From Saprospiraceae bacterium (lineage in GTDB: Bacteria > Bacteroidota > Bacteroidia > Chitinophagales > Saprospiraceae), in the NCBI GenBank assembly GCA_029263015.1, contig JAJCYI010000127.1, positions 16,513 through 80,512 on the forward strand: DNA of 64,000 nucleotides, written 5' to 3'. Shown here one piece after another: positions 24,824-34,005 of the stretch (its first letter is position 1; each line of letters starts with the position of its first letter). The notes beneath the pieces were generated by a model. The model ran no database searches and was not told the origin of the DNA. It saw only the letters and a program-made list of their open reading frames with translations. Both the position numbers and the translations under genes were made by a program.

Positions 24824-25948
24824 TCAATTTTCATTTAAAACTGCCTCTACTTTCTGGCCGGGTTTGATCAAACTTTTACCCTGTACCACCACTTTCGACT
24901 GCGCGGTAATGTCAGCATTTAATACTTCGAAATAATCTTTATTTGTCAAGCCCTTCTGCAAAGGCACGCGTTCCACTATTCCGTCTTCATTTACGACATA
25001 CAGAAAAAAGTCCTTTTGAAAAATAACCTGCGCCGTGGCGGGCAATGAAAGCACATCTGGGCGACTTCCGAGGCCGAGCAATACTTTGGCATACATGCCG
25101 GGCTTCAGTTTTCCGTTTGGGTTTTGCAGGTCAATTTCCACATCCATGGTTTTACTGGCTGGATCGAGGGCGTTGGAAACGCGGCTCATTTTAGCGTTGA
25201 TGGATCCACCTGGCAACTCAGGAAATGTCACATTGGCGGTCATGCCCACCTGGATTCCTCCAATATCCGCCTCTGGCATGGGGATGACAAGACGCAATGG
25301 ATTAGTCTGCTGTATTTCGATCAACGGCATGGCATCAGAGTCGGAAAGACCGCTCTGCACCAAGGTGCCTTCATCTGAATACCGCTTGGTTACTCTGCCG
25401 CTGAATGGAGCTTTCACAGTAAGGTATTGAATGCGGTCTTTTAAAAATTTTAAATCTGCTTCGGCGAGGCGGAAAGCTGCTTCGGCATCTTCCAATAATT
25501 GAATGGTGGTGAGCGCAGGGGTTTTTTCCTGGATGGATTTCAACCGCTCATAAGTTTTGCGCTTGGCCTCTAAATCTACTACCAAGCGTTCCTCCCGGTT
25601 GGTCAGGTCTGGGTTTTCGAGCACAGCAACGGTCTCGCCTTTTTTTGCATAATCACCGATGTCTTTGTACATCTTTTTCAAATAACCACTTTCCATGGCG
25701 TGGAGCATGACCTTGCGGTTGGCCCTCGTCGTGCCGGTGATGGTGATCTCCGCTTTGAACGATTGGGGCTGCGGGTTAACCACCTCAACGGTTGGCGTAT
25801 GGGTGACGGTCTCGGTTTTATTAACCGATTTGTTTTCTGCGGGTTTTTCTTTTTTGCAGGCGGTGAGGTTTATTAATGCAAAAAATAAAAAAGGTGATAA
25901 AATTAATGACCTTTTTATTCGATTTTTATTTCTAAACAATTGACTCAT
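24824..25948 (-). CDS. RND efflux periplasmic adaptor (membrane-fusion) lipoprotein
   Basis: The 374-residue protein has a lipoprotein signal (LFFALINLTAC) and a threonine/lysine-rich linker. The adaptor domains follow: the lipoyl half GYLKKMYKDIGDYAKKGETVAVLENPDL, a helical hairpin (about 120-165), the second lipoyl half (VKAPFSGRVTKRYSDEGTLVQ), a beta-barrel (LRLVIPMPEADIGGIQVGM) and a membrane-proximal domain. It links the pump and the TolC-like channel. The operon order is pump, [transposase], adaptor, channel. Confidence 0.93.
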   Translation of the reverse strand: MSQLFRNKNRIKRSLILSPFLFFALINLTACKKEKPAENKSVNKTETVTHTPTVEVVNPQPQSFKAEITITGTTRANRKVMLHAMESGYLKKMYKDIGDYAKKGETVAVLENPDLTNREERLVVDLEAKRKTYERLKSIQEKTPALTTIQLLEDAEAAFRLAEADLKFLKDRIQYLTVKAPFSGRVTKRYSDEGTLVQSGLSDSDAMPLIEIQQTNPLRLVIPMPEADIGGIQVGMTANVTFPELPGGSINAKMSRVSNALDPASKTMDVEIDLQNPNGKLKPGMYAKVLLGLGSRPDVLSLPATAQVIFQKDFFLYVVNEDGIVERVPLQKGLTNKDYFEVLNADITAQSKVVVQGKSLIKPGQKVEAVLNEN

Positions 25949-26008
25949 TATTTATTTGTTTTCGTTTATCAATCTAATGATTGCAATGTCGTCCGTTGGT
26001 TTTAGCCT

Positions 26009-26076
26009 ACGTCCCGTTAGGGACGTAACGTCGGTAACAATTAATGCTCCACCCTTTATTCTCGTCCCGTAGGGAC
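26009..26076. repeat. REP-type hairpins left of the transposase
   Basis: Two short palindromes, acgtcccgttagggacgt (26009-26026) and gtcccgtagggac (26064-26076), share the gtccc/gggac stem with the pair on the other side of the transposase gene. They are probable recognition hairpins of the REP-associated transposase. Confidence 0.75.
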
Positions 26077-26096
26077 CCAACGTAAAACAACTTCAT

Positions 26097-26558
26097 TTAT
26101 ACCAATGGCTTAAAAACATACCGCTCGTCATATTCCACTTCAAATGCATTCAACATCTCCTCATACTCTTCCAGAAATGTCTTTTTTTTATGATGCTTTT
26201 CCTGCTCTTGGATATACTTGATAACTTGTGGAACTTGTGAACGGCTGTATGAAAAAGCCCCATAACCCAATTGCCAATTGAATCGGCACTTCACCAATCC
26301 GTTTTCTTTTATCCAATTTGTACTGTCTTCTTTTACTTGCTGCATCAATTTAGATAAAGATTGTGCTGGCCGCATCCCAAAGAGCATGTGGACATGATCG
26401 TACATCCCATTGATCTGCAACATTTTGTGATCATAGTTTTGGACGATGCCCGTGATATATCGGAACAAATCTGGCCTCCATTCTCTGTCCAATACGGCGT
26501 CTCGGTATTTGGGTGCAAAGACAGCGTGGATGTGGATTTGGGTGTAAGTATTCGCCAT
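26097..26558 (-). CDS. IS200-like REP-associated tyrosine transposase (RAYT)
   Basis: The 153-residue protein is a Y1 HUH single-strand transposase. The HUH motif is His55-Val-His57 in MYDHVHMLFGM, and the candidate catalytic tyrosine is Tyr115 in VIKYIQEQEKHHK. An N-terminal YTQIHIHAVFAPKYR strand is typical. REP hairpins with a gtccc/gggac stem stand on both sides, making a RAYT plus REP unit. It is full length with no frameshift, and it separates the RND pump gene from its adaptor gene. In other bacteria RAYTs act on REP hairpins; activity here is inferred. Confidence 0.9.
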   Translation of the reverse strand: MANTYTQIHIHAVFAPKYRDAVLDREWRPDLFRYITGIVQNYDHKMLQINGMYDHVHMLFGMRPAQSLSKLMQQVKEDSTNWIKENGLVKCRFNWQLGYGAFSYSRSQVPQVIKYIQEQEKHHKKKTFLEEYEEMLNAFEVEYDERYVFKPLV

Positions 26559-26596
26559 AATTTGGTTAGTTTTCAGGTTAAATAATTTTCACGTTG

Positions 26597-26664
26597 CGTC
26601 CCTATCGGGACGGGAATTGAGTTTGCAATTTATTGACTACCAATGTTCCGTCCCTAATGGGACG
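26597..26664. repeat. REP-type hairpins right of the transposase
   Basis: The palindromes cgtccctatcgggacg (26597-26612) and cgtccctaatgggacg (26649-26664) differ only in their loops. Together with 26009-26076 they flank the transposase in matching form. Confidence 0.75.
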
Positions 26665-26758
26665 GGAGCAAGAGGTTTTACTCTCCTAATATGGATAAAC
26701 TTTCAATGGTGAAGATATGGCTATCAAACCTCAAATAACAGAGTAATCAGAAGGGGAA

Positions 26759-29700
26759 TCAACTCGCCTTCTTCGCAATCAATAAATACAGCACCGGAAT
26801 AATATACAGCGTCAAAACCGTCGCCATAAAAGTCCCGCCGATCACCACCATTGCCAAGGGTACATTTGCTTCTGAGCCATGAGATTGACTGACGGCTGTT
26901 GGCAGCAGGGCGAATATGGTGGTACAGGCCGTCATTAAAACGGGGCGGAAACGGTCGCCTGCACCGTTCATGATGGCATCCATTTTCGGCTGGCCTTCTT
27001 TTACCAAATTATTGATCCGGTCAATTAATATATTGCCATAAGAAACGGCGACCCCCACCATCATGATCAGGCCCATGATGGACTGGATGCTGTGATAGGT
27101 GTTCGTGAAATACATGATGGCAGCCACGCCGATCAGTCCCAATGGAAAAGCAAACATGATGATGAGCGGCTGGCGGAACGAACGGAACAATGGCACGATG
27201 ATGAGAAACGCCAGTACCACTGCCAGCACCAGTCCGAGACCCAGGTCACCAAAAGAAGATTGCATGACGGCTATTTCACCTTGAAAATTCACTTCGTAAC
27301 CTTTTGGGAATTCCATTTCATCCAGCAGGTCTTGTATTTTTTTGGAAAACGTGCCAATGTCTTCGCCCTCCACCGAGGCATAGACGTTGAACTCACGGGA
27401 CAGGTTGTGGTGATTGATTTCCACAGGATTTGTGCTTTCAGTGATTTTGGAAAAATTGCGGAAAGGCACGGGTTTGTCATGTGTATTGCTGGCGGTCAAG
27501 ACGTTACCGAAAATGGATTCGTCGTTGATGAGGTTTTCTGGGTAGGTAACACCGACGTAATAGTGATTGCCATTTTTTTCATCAATCCAAAAAGCCTTAT
27601 CGTAAGTGGTCGAAGAGTTTAAAGCAGAGACAATATTCTTGATTGCATCCACTGGTTCGACACCTAGTTCGGCAGCTTTGATGCGGTCGAGGTCAATGTC
27701 TTTGGCAGGCTGGTCGAGGCGCTGGAGTACCCGCACGTCCCTCGCCGTGGGTATGGTTTTGATCGTGTCCCGAATGCGTTCGGCTATTTGGCGCAGCACT
27801 TTGAGGTCGTTTCCTTTCATCTGCACATCAATGGGAGCAGGCTTGCCGTCGTTGAGGGCAGCTGTGATGATGCCCCCTGTATTAAAGCTGATTTCGACAC
27901 CTGGAAATTCAAAATGCAGGCGCTCTCGCAAAGTGGTCGCATAATCAAAAGTACTGCCCACATGATCCTCGATTAATTGCACACCTATGAAACCATCCTG
28001 TGTACCTGAGTTTGGCGTATATGCTGCTGGCAGGTCGTAAAAGATGCCTGTGTTGGAAAATATCTGTGACAGGTCATCGCCGAGTTCTTCCCGCACCACT
28101 TCTTCTATTTCGGCCATGGTGGCTGTCGCTTCTTGCAGCGGCGTACCCGATTCTGTGCGGACGAGGATTTCCATTTGTCCGACATCTGTTTGGGGAAATA
28201 ACTCGTATCCTTGGTTCATCATCAGGAACAATGCTCCACCGAACATCGTCGCAACGAGCAACAGAACGAGTGCATAAAACCGCAGCACATTCCTTAATGA
28301 CCACAGGTAAAAAATTTTTGCTTTCTCCAGCAACCATTGAAACCAACCGAGCGCCCCCCGGTAAGATTTACCCTTTGAATCAGGCAGGTAATTCCTGAAA
28401 AAACGGGCAGCTGCAAGCGGCACCAAAGTCAGTGAAAAAATATAGGAGCCGATCATCGTTCCTGCCACCGTGATGGCTAGGGGCGAAAAAAGGAATTTAG
28501 CGATGCCCGAAAGAAACATAACTGGAAAGAAAACTACAATGACAACCAAGGTGGAAACAAGCACGGGATTGGCGACTTCTGTTGCTGCATCCAGAGCTGC
28601 CTGCGTGGAACTTTTGCCCAGTCGGAGGTGTCGGTCCACATTTTCCAAAACGACGATGGAGTTGTCAACCAAAAGACCAAGCACCAAGGTCATGCCACCC
28701 AAAGTGATGCTGTTGATGGCCTGGCCGGTAAAATACAAAACGATAAAACCGAACAGCACCGACAGCGGCAGGCTGAGTGCGACAATGAAAGTAGAACGGA
28801 AATTTCCCAAAAACAAAAGCAGCACCAGAACCACAAAAATTAGTCCGAGCACACCCGCTTGAGTCAGGCCGGAAATGGCTTTCCGCACATAAGAGGACTG
28901 ATCGAAAATAACGTCGAGATTTACATCATCCGGGAGTCGTTCCTTAAGTTTTGGCAGCGCCTTTTTCACTGCTTCCACTGAGGCGATGGTATTGGCGCCG
29001 GGGCGTTTGAAGATAGGGAGATAGACCTGTTCGTTGCCATCCACTCGTGCGATATTGGTCTGTATGGCGCTGGCATCTTCGGCCCGTCCGATGTCTTTTA
29101 CATAAATAGGTTTACCATTTTTATATGTGATTACAATGTCGTTGAAGTCTTCCACTTTGACAATGAGGCCCTTGGCATCAATGCCGTAGTTGATGTCGCC
29201 TATCCTTGCGATACCAGAAGGGATCATCGTCGTGTTTCGCTGGATGGCATTATTGACTTCCAATTGGGATAGGCCGAGCGCTTCCAGTTTTAGGGGGTCC
29301 ACATAAATATAAATGCGTCGCAACGAACCACCGTAGGCTGCTGGGGCAATGATGCCTTTCACCCCACTCAACATTTGCCGCAAGGCGTAATAGGCCACGT
29401 CATAAAGTTCCTTGCCACTCTTTATTTCACTGCTTACGGTGAGCAACATCAGAGGCTTGGAGGCCGTCGGGTCGAATGGCTGTACCATTGGCGGCAGAGT
29501 ACCGGGTGGCTGGTAGTACATATCCGACATGGCATAGGAGGAGGTATTAGCCATGGCCTCAGCAGGATCTACTTCTTCGTTGTAATAATTGGTAACGATG
29601 CTGACACCCATGATACTTTTGGAGAGCTGCTTTTCGATACCGGGCGACTGCCCCGTCCAGCGTTCCATGCGACTGGTAATGTCTTTTTCGACCACCTCGG

Positions 29701-29860
29701 CGGGCATCCCAGGGTACAATGTCAAAATCTGCATCGCCGATTTTTTAAACTGTGGCAGTATGTCGACAGGCATGCGTGGAATCAGCACCGAGGCCAATAC
29801 GCCGACAATGATGGCCATTACCACGATGAGGTAAGGATTTTTAAATGAGATTTTTATCAT
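26759..29860 (-). CDS. RND efflux pump permease (AcrB/CusA superfamily)
   Basis: The 1033-residue inner-membrane pump has 12 predicted membrane helices in the usual 1+5+1+5 layout and two large periplasmic loops. The helix-4 region reads GLLVDNSIVVLENV: the first proton-relay aspartate is there, while the second position is Asn, a variant common in such pumps. The N-terminus (PRMPVDILPQFKKSAMQILTLYPGMPAEVVE) shows the family's porter entry. The substrate cannot be told; the small His-rich gene upstream hints at metal but does not prove it. The adaptor and channel genes lie downstream beyond the transposase. Confidence 0.92.
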   Translation of the reverse strand: MIKISFKNPYLIVVMAIIVGVLASVLIPRMPVDILPQFKKSAMQILTLYPGMPAEVVEKDITSRMERWTGQSPGIEKQLSKSIMGVSIVTNYYNEEVDPAEAMANTSSYAMSDMYYQPPGTLPPMVQPFDPTASKPLMLLTVSSEIKSGKELYDVAYYALRQMLSGVKGIIAPAAYGGSLRRIYIYVDPLKLEALGLSQLEVNNAIQRNTTMIPSGIARIGDINYGIDAKGLIVKVEDFNDIVITYKNGKPIYVKDIGRAEDASAIQTNIARVDGNEQVYLPIFKRPGANTIASVEAVKKALPKLKERLPDDVNLDVIFDQSSYVRKAISGLTQAGVLGLIFVVLVLLLFLGNFRSTFIVALSLPLSVLFGFIVLYFTGQAINSITLGGMTLVLGLLVDNSIVVLENVDRHLRLGKSSTQAALDAATEVANPVLVSTLVVIVVFFPVMFLSGIAKFLFSPLAITVAGTMIGSYIFSLTLVPLAAARFFRNYLPDSKGKSYRGALGWFQWLLEKAKIFYLWSLRNVLRFYALVLLLVATMFGGALFLMMNQGYELFPQTDVGQMEILVRTESGTPLQEATATMAEIEEVVREELGDDLSQIFSNTGIFYDLPAAYTPNSGTQDGFIGVQLIEDHVGSTFDYATTLRERLHFEFPGVEISFNTGGIITAALNDGKPAPIDVQMKGNDLKVLRQIAERIRDTIKTIPTARDVRVLQRLDQPAKDIDLDRIKAAELGVEPVDAIKNIVSALNSSTTYDKAFWIDEKNGNHYYVGVTYPENLINDESIFGNVLTASNTHDKPVPFRNFSKITESTNPVEINHHNLSREFNVYASVEGEDIGTFSKKIQDLLDEMEFPKGYEVNFQGEIAVMQSSFGDLGLGLVLAVVLAFLIIVPLFRSFRQPLIIMFAFPLGLIGVAAIMYFTNTYHSIQSIMGLIMMVGVAVSYGNILIDRINNLVKEGQPKMDAIMNGAGDRFRPVLMTACTTIFALLPTAVSQSHGSEANVPLAMVVIGGTFMATVLTLYIIPVLYLLIAKKAS

Positions 29861-30077
29861 TAATAACAGTTTAACTCCACCAGTGACGTATTATCGAATT
29901 GACGGTTCGATATGTTTGTTTGCCAAATCAATGTCTGGCAACGAAAAAGCGGCGATAGAAAATAGAGCGGTTGGGAGCAGTGGTAAATGGTGCAATTACC
30001 AAAGGCCAGAAATGACCATTCAGCACTGCTTACTTCTGATGAAGCAATAGGGAACTGTTCCCAAATGAAGAAGAGAA

Positions 30078-30476
30078 TTAAACTAACGGAGGGCCTCGGA
30101 GTGCATTGGCAGATATGGGCGGGCCAGAATTACAACGTACATCTGGGAAAAGAGAATATTCGTTTTGGTAATACCTCTCGGGCAAAGGAAGAAAGTCAAG
30201 GAAGACTGCAACGATTGGCGTTGTCTTTAAAACCGTTTTTTCAAAGTTCTTTTGTGGTAATTGAAATGCACTCACCACTTCCGAAATATGTTTGCAGTGC
30301 ATCATCGGAAAATAAGTGGGCTTGTCACTTATGTATGTTTTCCGTAGCTCGCAAGGGCTCGGACCATCGTGTTCATTATGTTCGTGCCCGCCGGGATGTG
30401 CTATACACAACTCCTGCCAAGGAAACAGGAGTATGCTCATAAGTAGAAGTAAACATATGGAAGTGAAACGATGCAT
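30078..30476 (-). CDS. Small secreted His-rich protein ahead of the RND operon
   Basis: This 132-residue protein has a signal peptide (ICLLLLMSILLFPWQELCIA). Next come a short HPGGHEHNEHDG metal-binding-like patch, MMHCKHIS, and a C-terminal CNSGPPISANALRGPPLV ending. The ATG at 30476 is chosen; an upstream TTG (30485) falls inside the promoter motif at 30483-30490. Small proteins with His clusters and RGPP-like ends precede efflux operons in other Bacteroidota as I recall, but I cannot name the family. A role in metal sensing or carriage is speculative. Confidence 0.65.
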   Translation of the reverse strand: MHRFTSICLLLLMSILLFPWQELCIAHPGGHEHNEHDGPSPCELRKTYISDKPTYFPMMHCKHISEVVSAFQLPQKNFEKTVLKTTPIVAVFLDFLPLPERYYQNEYSLFPDVRCNSGPPISANALRGPPLV

Positions 30477-30482
30477 AGGATG

Positions 30483-30490
30483 CAAATGTA
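30483..30490 (-). promoter_or_regulatory. -7 promoter element (TACATTTG) of the efflux operon
   Basis: On the minus strand TACATTTG is followed by C and the ATG only 6 nt later, the same spacing as at cysS. Transcription would start almost at the start codon. Confidence 0.55.
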
Positions 30491-30537
30491 TAATATTGTG
30501 GTGAATATAAAAAAGTCTCTGGCTGTTTGTTCGTTTC

Positions 30538-32493
30538 TTAGTCTTTCAATAAACGCTGGTTGTAAGTGTTTTCCTCGCTTCTAATTTTCAACCAATAAAT
30601 CCCTGCTGTCAGGGAGGCTGTTTGCAGGATGAGGCTATTTTGTCCAGCAGGAATATTTCGATCAAGAATGCGCTGACCGGTAGTTGAATACAGTTCCAAA
30701 TGTGCCTGTATTTTTATTGGTTGGTCAAAATTTATCAATAAATATTCATGGGCTGGGCTGGGATAAACCGTTATTTTATTGCCAGCAAGATCAATTGTGC
30801 TATTTGCACCTTCTGTGTTGAAAGCCCATACGGCACTTATGCTTTCGCCACAGCCGTTAAGTGCAGTGACTTTCCAAAAATATTGCTTGTCCAGTTCCAA
30901 TGGACCACTCAGGGTATAAAAATTATCTGCTGTTTCACCACTAAAAACAAGTGTGTTTTCAAAATCCATTTCATTAGTGGCAATTTCTAATCTGTAACTC
31001 TCGGCTCCATCCGATTCACTCCATGCGAAATTGATATCATTGTAAGCAACAGTACTGTTTTCAATAGGGGAATCAATTGATGAAATGGCAGTCGGAGCAT
31101 CATCTGCCCGAATGGAGACTGAGGTTGACTGGTTAGTTGTGCCGTCATCAGCGAGGATAGCAAATAGTTCAAAATGGCCATCTGTGCTCATTATATCAGT
31201 GAGGGAAACGGTAACAACATCACCTGGCATAGCGGGATTTGGACTGAATGAGACTGTTGCCTGGAGGTTGGAAAGGTCTGCTTCCAACATAACGCCACCC
31301 ACAGAAAAACCACCTCCAAGGTTCATTTCAAATGAAACATCATCTCCAGCACAAACAATAAACTCGTCTTCGCTAAGGTCTAAATATGCGGTAACTGTTT
31401 CGGGCAATTTTTCAATTACAAAAAGGCCGTATTGCATATCCGACAATAAGATATTTCCCGATGGGAGAAAAGGATATATACCCCAATTGCCTGCATACCA
31501 AGCTTCGTTGGCGTCAGGATAAGTGTCATATTCGGCCACCCTGACTGGATTTAGTGGATTGCTTATATCATAAACTTGCATGCCGTCATAATAGTGGGAA
31601 AGATAGAGCAAGCCATCTTTTACCATGCAATTGTGGGGTATTTCATTTTCCCATAAATCTGGGCTGAAAAGTACTTCAACCTTCAAATCAGTTGGATCAG
31701 TTACATTTACGACTTTGATTTGGGAGCCGTGGTTTTCATCACAGAGAAAATAGTATTGTCCATCTTCCGACAACCACCCAGAATGGTTGTAGCCAGCTTC
31801 TTGATAATCTGTCATGGTACCCAATACGATTGGGTTTTCAGCATCAGTAAAATCAACCATCCATAAACCACTGTTGGCACAATTCATAAAACCTATGTTA
31901 TTCTCAACGTAGGCATCATGAACATAGGGCAACTGAAATCCAGGCTGGGGGTAGGTGGCCATAAAGACCGGCTCCGCTGGATTTGAAATATCGAGCACCG
32001 TTGTTTTATTTCCTTTTCCGACAATATAAAGCCTTGCCTGTGGCGTATCTATAAACATATTGTGGGAGGTAACGACAAATTCATTGGAGCTGTAAACTTG
32101 GACAGCAGTGTCCGGCAACATAGACAAATCAATAATCTGGAGGGTGCTGCTACTCCCTTCATCGGCTACGCAATACAGGTAGTCTTGATAAACCTTCATG
32201 TCGCGGTGAGACAGAAAAAACCCGCCGTCCGAACCTTCGATGCGTTGTACTTCGGTTGGAGTCGTAGGATCTGTAACGTCAAGAATATGGATGGCTTCCG
32301 TTGAGCCGATGATTGCGAATTCGTGGCCGTTATTGGCATAACCCCAAACATCATTGTAGCGACTGTTAAATGAACTCGTTTCAACAAGGTCATCGTCCTG
32401 CCAGTTGCTCAGCATATTCGCCTGGGATTGTGAGTAAGTGTTTGCCGTAGCGAACATTAATAAGAAAACAGTGGAGTACATTATTGCTTTCAT
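30538..32493 (-). CDS. T9SS-secreted choice-of-anchor B (LVIVD repeat) protein
   Basis: The 651-residue protein has a signal peptide (FLLMFATANTYSQ) followed by LVIVD-type beta-propeller repeats: IHILDVTDPTTP, LQIIDLSMLPD, TTVLDISNPAEP, IKVVNVTDPTDL and MQVYDISNPLNP. A fibronectin-III-like region follows (about 465-560, ending in YFWKVTALNGCGES). The T9SS tail has KITVYPSPAHEYLLINF and GIYWLKIRSEENTYNQRLLKD-type strands. It is expected at the cell surface. Function is not known for the family. Confidence 0.9.
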   Translation of the reverse strand: MKAIMYSTVFLLMFATANTYSQSQANMLSNWQDDDLVETSSFNSRYNDVWGYANNGHEFAIIGSTEAIHILDVTDPTTPTEVQRIEGSDGGFFLSHRDMKVYQDYLYCVADEGSSSTLQIIDLSMLPDTAVQVYSSNEFVVTSHNMFIDTPQARLYIVGKGNKTTVLDISNPAEPVFMATYPQPGFQLPYVHDAYVENNIGFMNCANSGLWMVDFTDAENPIVLGTMTDYQEAGYNHSGWLSEDGQYYFLCDENHGSQIKVVNVTDPTDLKVEVLFSPDLWENEIPHNCMVKDGLLYLSHYYDGMQVYDISNPLNPVRVAEYDTYPDANEAWYAGNWGIYPFLPSGNILLSDMQYGLFVIEKLPETVTAYLDLSEDEFIVCAGDDVSFEMNLGGGFSVGGVMLEADLSNLQATVSFSPNPAMPGDVVTVSLTDIMSTDGHFELFAILADDGTTNQSTSVSIRADDAPTAISSIDSPIENSTVAYNDINFAWSESDGAESYRLEIATNEMDFENTLVFSGETADNFYTLSGPLELDKQYFWKVTALNGCGESISAVWAFNTEGANSTIDLAGNKITVYPSPAHEYLLINFDQPIKIQAHLELYSTTGQRILDRNIPAGQNSLILQTASLTAGIYWLKIRSEENTYNQRLLKD

Positions 32494-32908
32494 AAGTACA
32501 GGAATTATTGGTTAATGAAAGCTGCAAGGTCGGAAATTTATAGCTTACTAAGCTGGTGATTTTTGCAATGAGGATGGCAATCCATCTGCTTGTCCTTACT
32601 ATTTCACAATAAATATTTTTGTGAGGACTGATCTCTATCTGTTTTGTCAATTAGGGTCATATAGGAAAAGTTCTTAAATTCTGGTTAACAGGTTTCATTA
32701 TTTAAAACGTTGATTTTAAAAAGAATATACAATGTATTTTTTATGAAATTAATAGTATTTCGCTTTACAAACCTTGTTTATTGTACCCTCAAAAAATGGG
32801 TTTGACTTTTATGTTTGCCGCTGGTAAGTATATGATTATAATCCTATGGTTTTGTTTTTTGACCCTGTAATTATTAAGGAATCGGATTCCTTTTTTTTTT
32901 GAAAAAGA
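32494..32908. other. Non-coding stretch between the LVIVD gene and the fabI terminator
   Basis: About 415 bp, strongly A/T-rich, without a credible gene. It must hold the promoter of the minus-strand LVIVD gene, but I find no exact TAnnTTTG near its start. A ten-T run at 32891-32900 precedes the terminator hairpin. Confidence 0.5.
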
Positions 32909-32909
32909 A

Positions 32910-32940
32910 AGAGCTGTTAGCACCAATTGCTAACAGCTCT
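32910..32940 (-). terminator. Rho-independent terminator of fabI
   Basis: A perfect 13-bp stem (agagctgttagca and complement) with a 5-nt loop lies 24 nt past the fabI stop. On the minus strand it is followed by ttctttttc. Confidence 0.85.
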
Positions 32941-32964
32941 CAATATGCTCGGTATAGATATATT

Positions 32965-33768
32965 TTACAGCCCTATAATAGCTGGGTTCAATCCCATGTT
33001 GGAAAATCCGCCGTCGTGATACAAGTTCTGCATGGTCACCATCTTGGCGAGGTCAGAAAACAGGAACACACAGTAATCTGCGCAGGCTTCAGCTGAGGCA
33101 TTCCCAAGTGGGGACATTTTATCAGCATAATCAAAAAACTCCTGGAATCCTTTCACCCCACTTCCCGCGGTTGTCCAAGTTGGGGACTGCGAGACTGTAT
33201 TCACACGGACTTTGTTTTTTGTTCCAAAATGATAGCCGAAGCTCCGAGCAAAACTTTCCAGCAATGCTTTTGATTCGGCCATTTCACTATAATCGGGAAA
33301 CACCCGTTGGGCAGCGATGTAGGTCAGAGCAGTAATACTTCCCCATTCATTCATGTGGTCGTTTTGATATAACTCCTGCATGACCCGGTGGAAAGATATG
33401 GCGCTGATATCAAAGGTCTTGTGCATCCAATCATATTTGATGTTGGTGTATTCCCGTTTTTTCCGAACGTTTAGCGACATGCCGATGGAGTGCAGCACAA
33501 AATCAATTTTACCGCCAAAATGCTCACCGGACTGTTTGAAAAGATTGGAGATGTCTTCCTCAGAAGTAGCATCAGCGGGAATGATGGGCGCATTCAATTT
33601 TTCGCCAAGCTCATCGATTTTACCAAAACGCAAGGCTACGGGAGCATTGGTCAGTACCAATTTTGCACCTTCTTCGTGACAGCGTTCCGCTACCTTCCAT
33701 GCAATCGATTGTTCGTCAAGAGCGCCAAAAATGACCCCTGTTTTTCCTTGTAGTAGGTTGTTTGCCAT
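32965..33768 (-). CDS. fabI: Enoyl-[acyl-carrier-protein] reductase (NADH)
   Basis: The 267-residue short-chain dehydrogenase completes each cycle of fatty-acid elongation by reducing the enoyl-ACP double bond. FabI hallmarks are the nucleotide-binding start GVIFGALDEQSIAWKVAE and the Tyr-x9-Tyr-x6-Lys site (Tyr150, Tyr160, Lys167) in the order typical of FabI. VNTVSQSPTWTTAGSGVKGF follows, where the usual text is VNAISAGP. It is a single gene with its own terminator. Confidence 0.92.
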   Translation of the reverse strand: MANNLLQGKTGVIFGALDEQSIAWKVAERCHEEGAKLVLTNAPVALRFGKIDELGEKLNAPIIPADATSEEDISNLFKQSGEHFGGKIDFVLHSIGMSLNVRKKREYTNIKYDWMHKTFDISAISFHRVMQELYQNDHMNEWGSITALTYIAAQRVFPDYSEMAESKALLESFARSFGYHFGTKNKVRVNTVSQSPTWTTAGSGVKGFQEFFDYADKMSPLGNASAEACADYCVFLFSDLAKMVTMQNLYHDGGFSNMGLNPAIIGL

Positions 33769-33779
33769 AAGTATTGTCT

Positions 33780-33947
33780 TAGAAGTTGTTTAAAGTTATT
33801 CCGATGGCCTAAATGTAAACCATTGATCCTCAAATACTTCAGCTATTTTTCGTCTCGTAACTTTGGCTACGAAACTCTAAATGAGCTTCGCCTTGGGAAT
33901 CAAGCATTTAATATTTATTTTCATCGCAAAACTTTGAACAACTTCTT
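33780..33947. repeat. Inverted-repeat element, family 2 (copy B)
   Basis: Inverted ends agaagttgtttaaagtt (33781-33797) and its complement with one mismatch (33930-33946) enclose a 168-bp element between the divergent fabI and DUF58 genes. Internal anchors gttattcc, gctattttt and aatcaagcat occur in the same order as in 17859-18023. Confidence 0.6.
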
Positions 33948-33951
33948 AAAG

Positions 33952-33959
33952 TATATTTG
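33952..33959 (+). promoter_or_regulatory. -7 promoter element (TATATTTG) of the DUF58 gene
   Basis: TATATTTG lies 46 nt before the ATG. A TTTG at 33933-33936, inside the inverted-repeat arm, is a candidate -33 box at a rather short 15-nt spacing. Confidence 0.45.
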
Positions 33960-34005
33960 AAATTGCGAATGCAAAAGAAGGAAATTTCTTCCGTAATTTG
34001 CAATC

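Noticed and set aside
26097..26558. A full IS200/IS605 insertion sequence with accessory TnpB
   Set aside because: No TnpB frame is present and the flanks are REP hairpins, so a RAYT unit is the better description.
29987..30442. A 151-codon plus-strand frame opposite the small His-rich gene
   Set aside because: The minus-strand frame has a signal peptide, metal-like motif and promoter; the plus-strand one has none of these.
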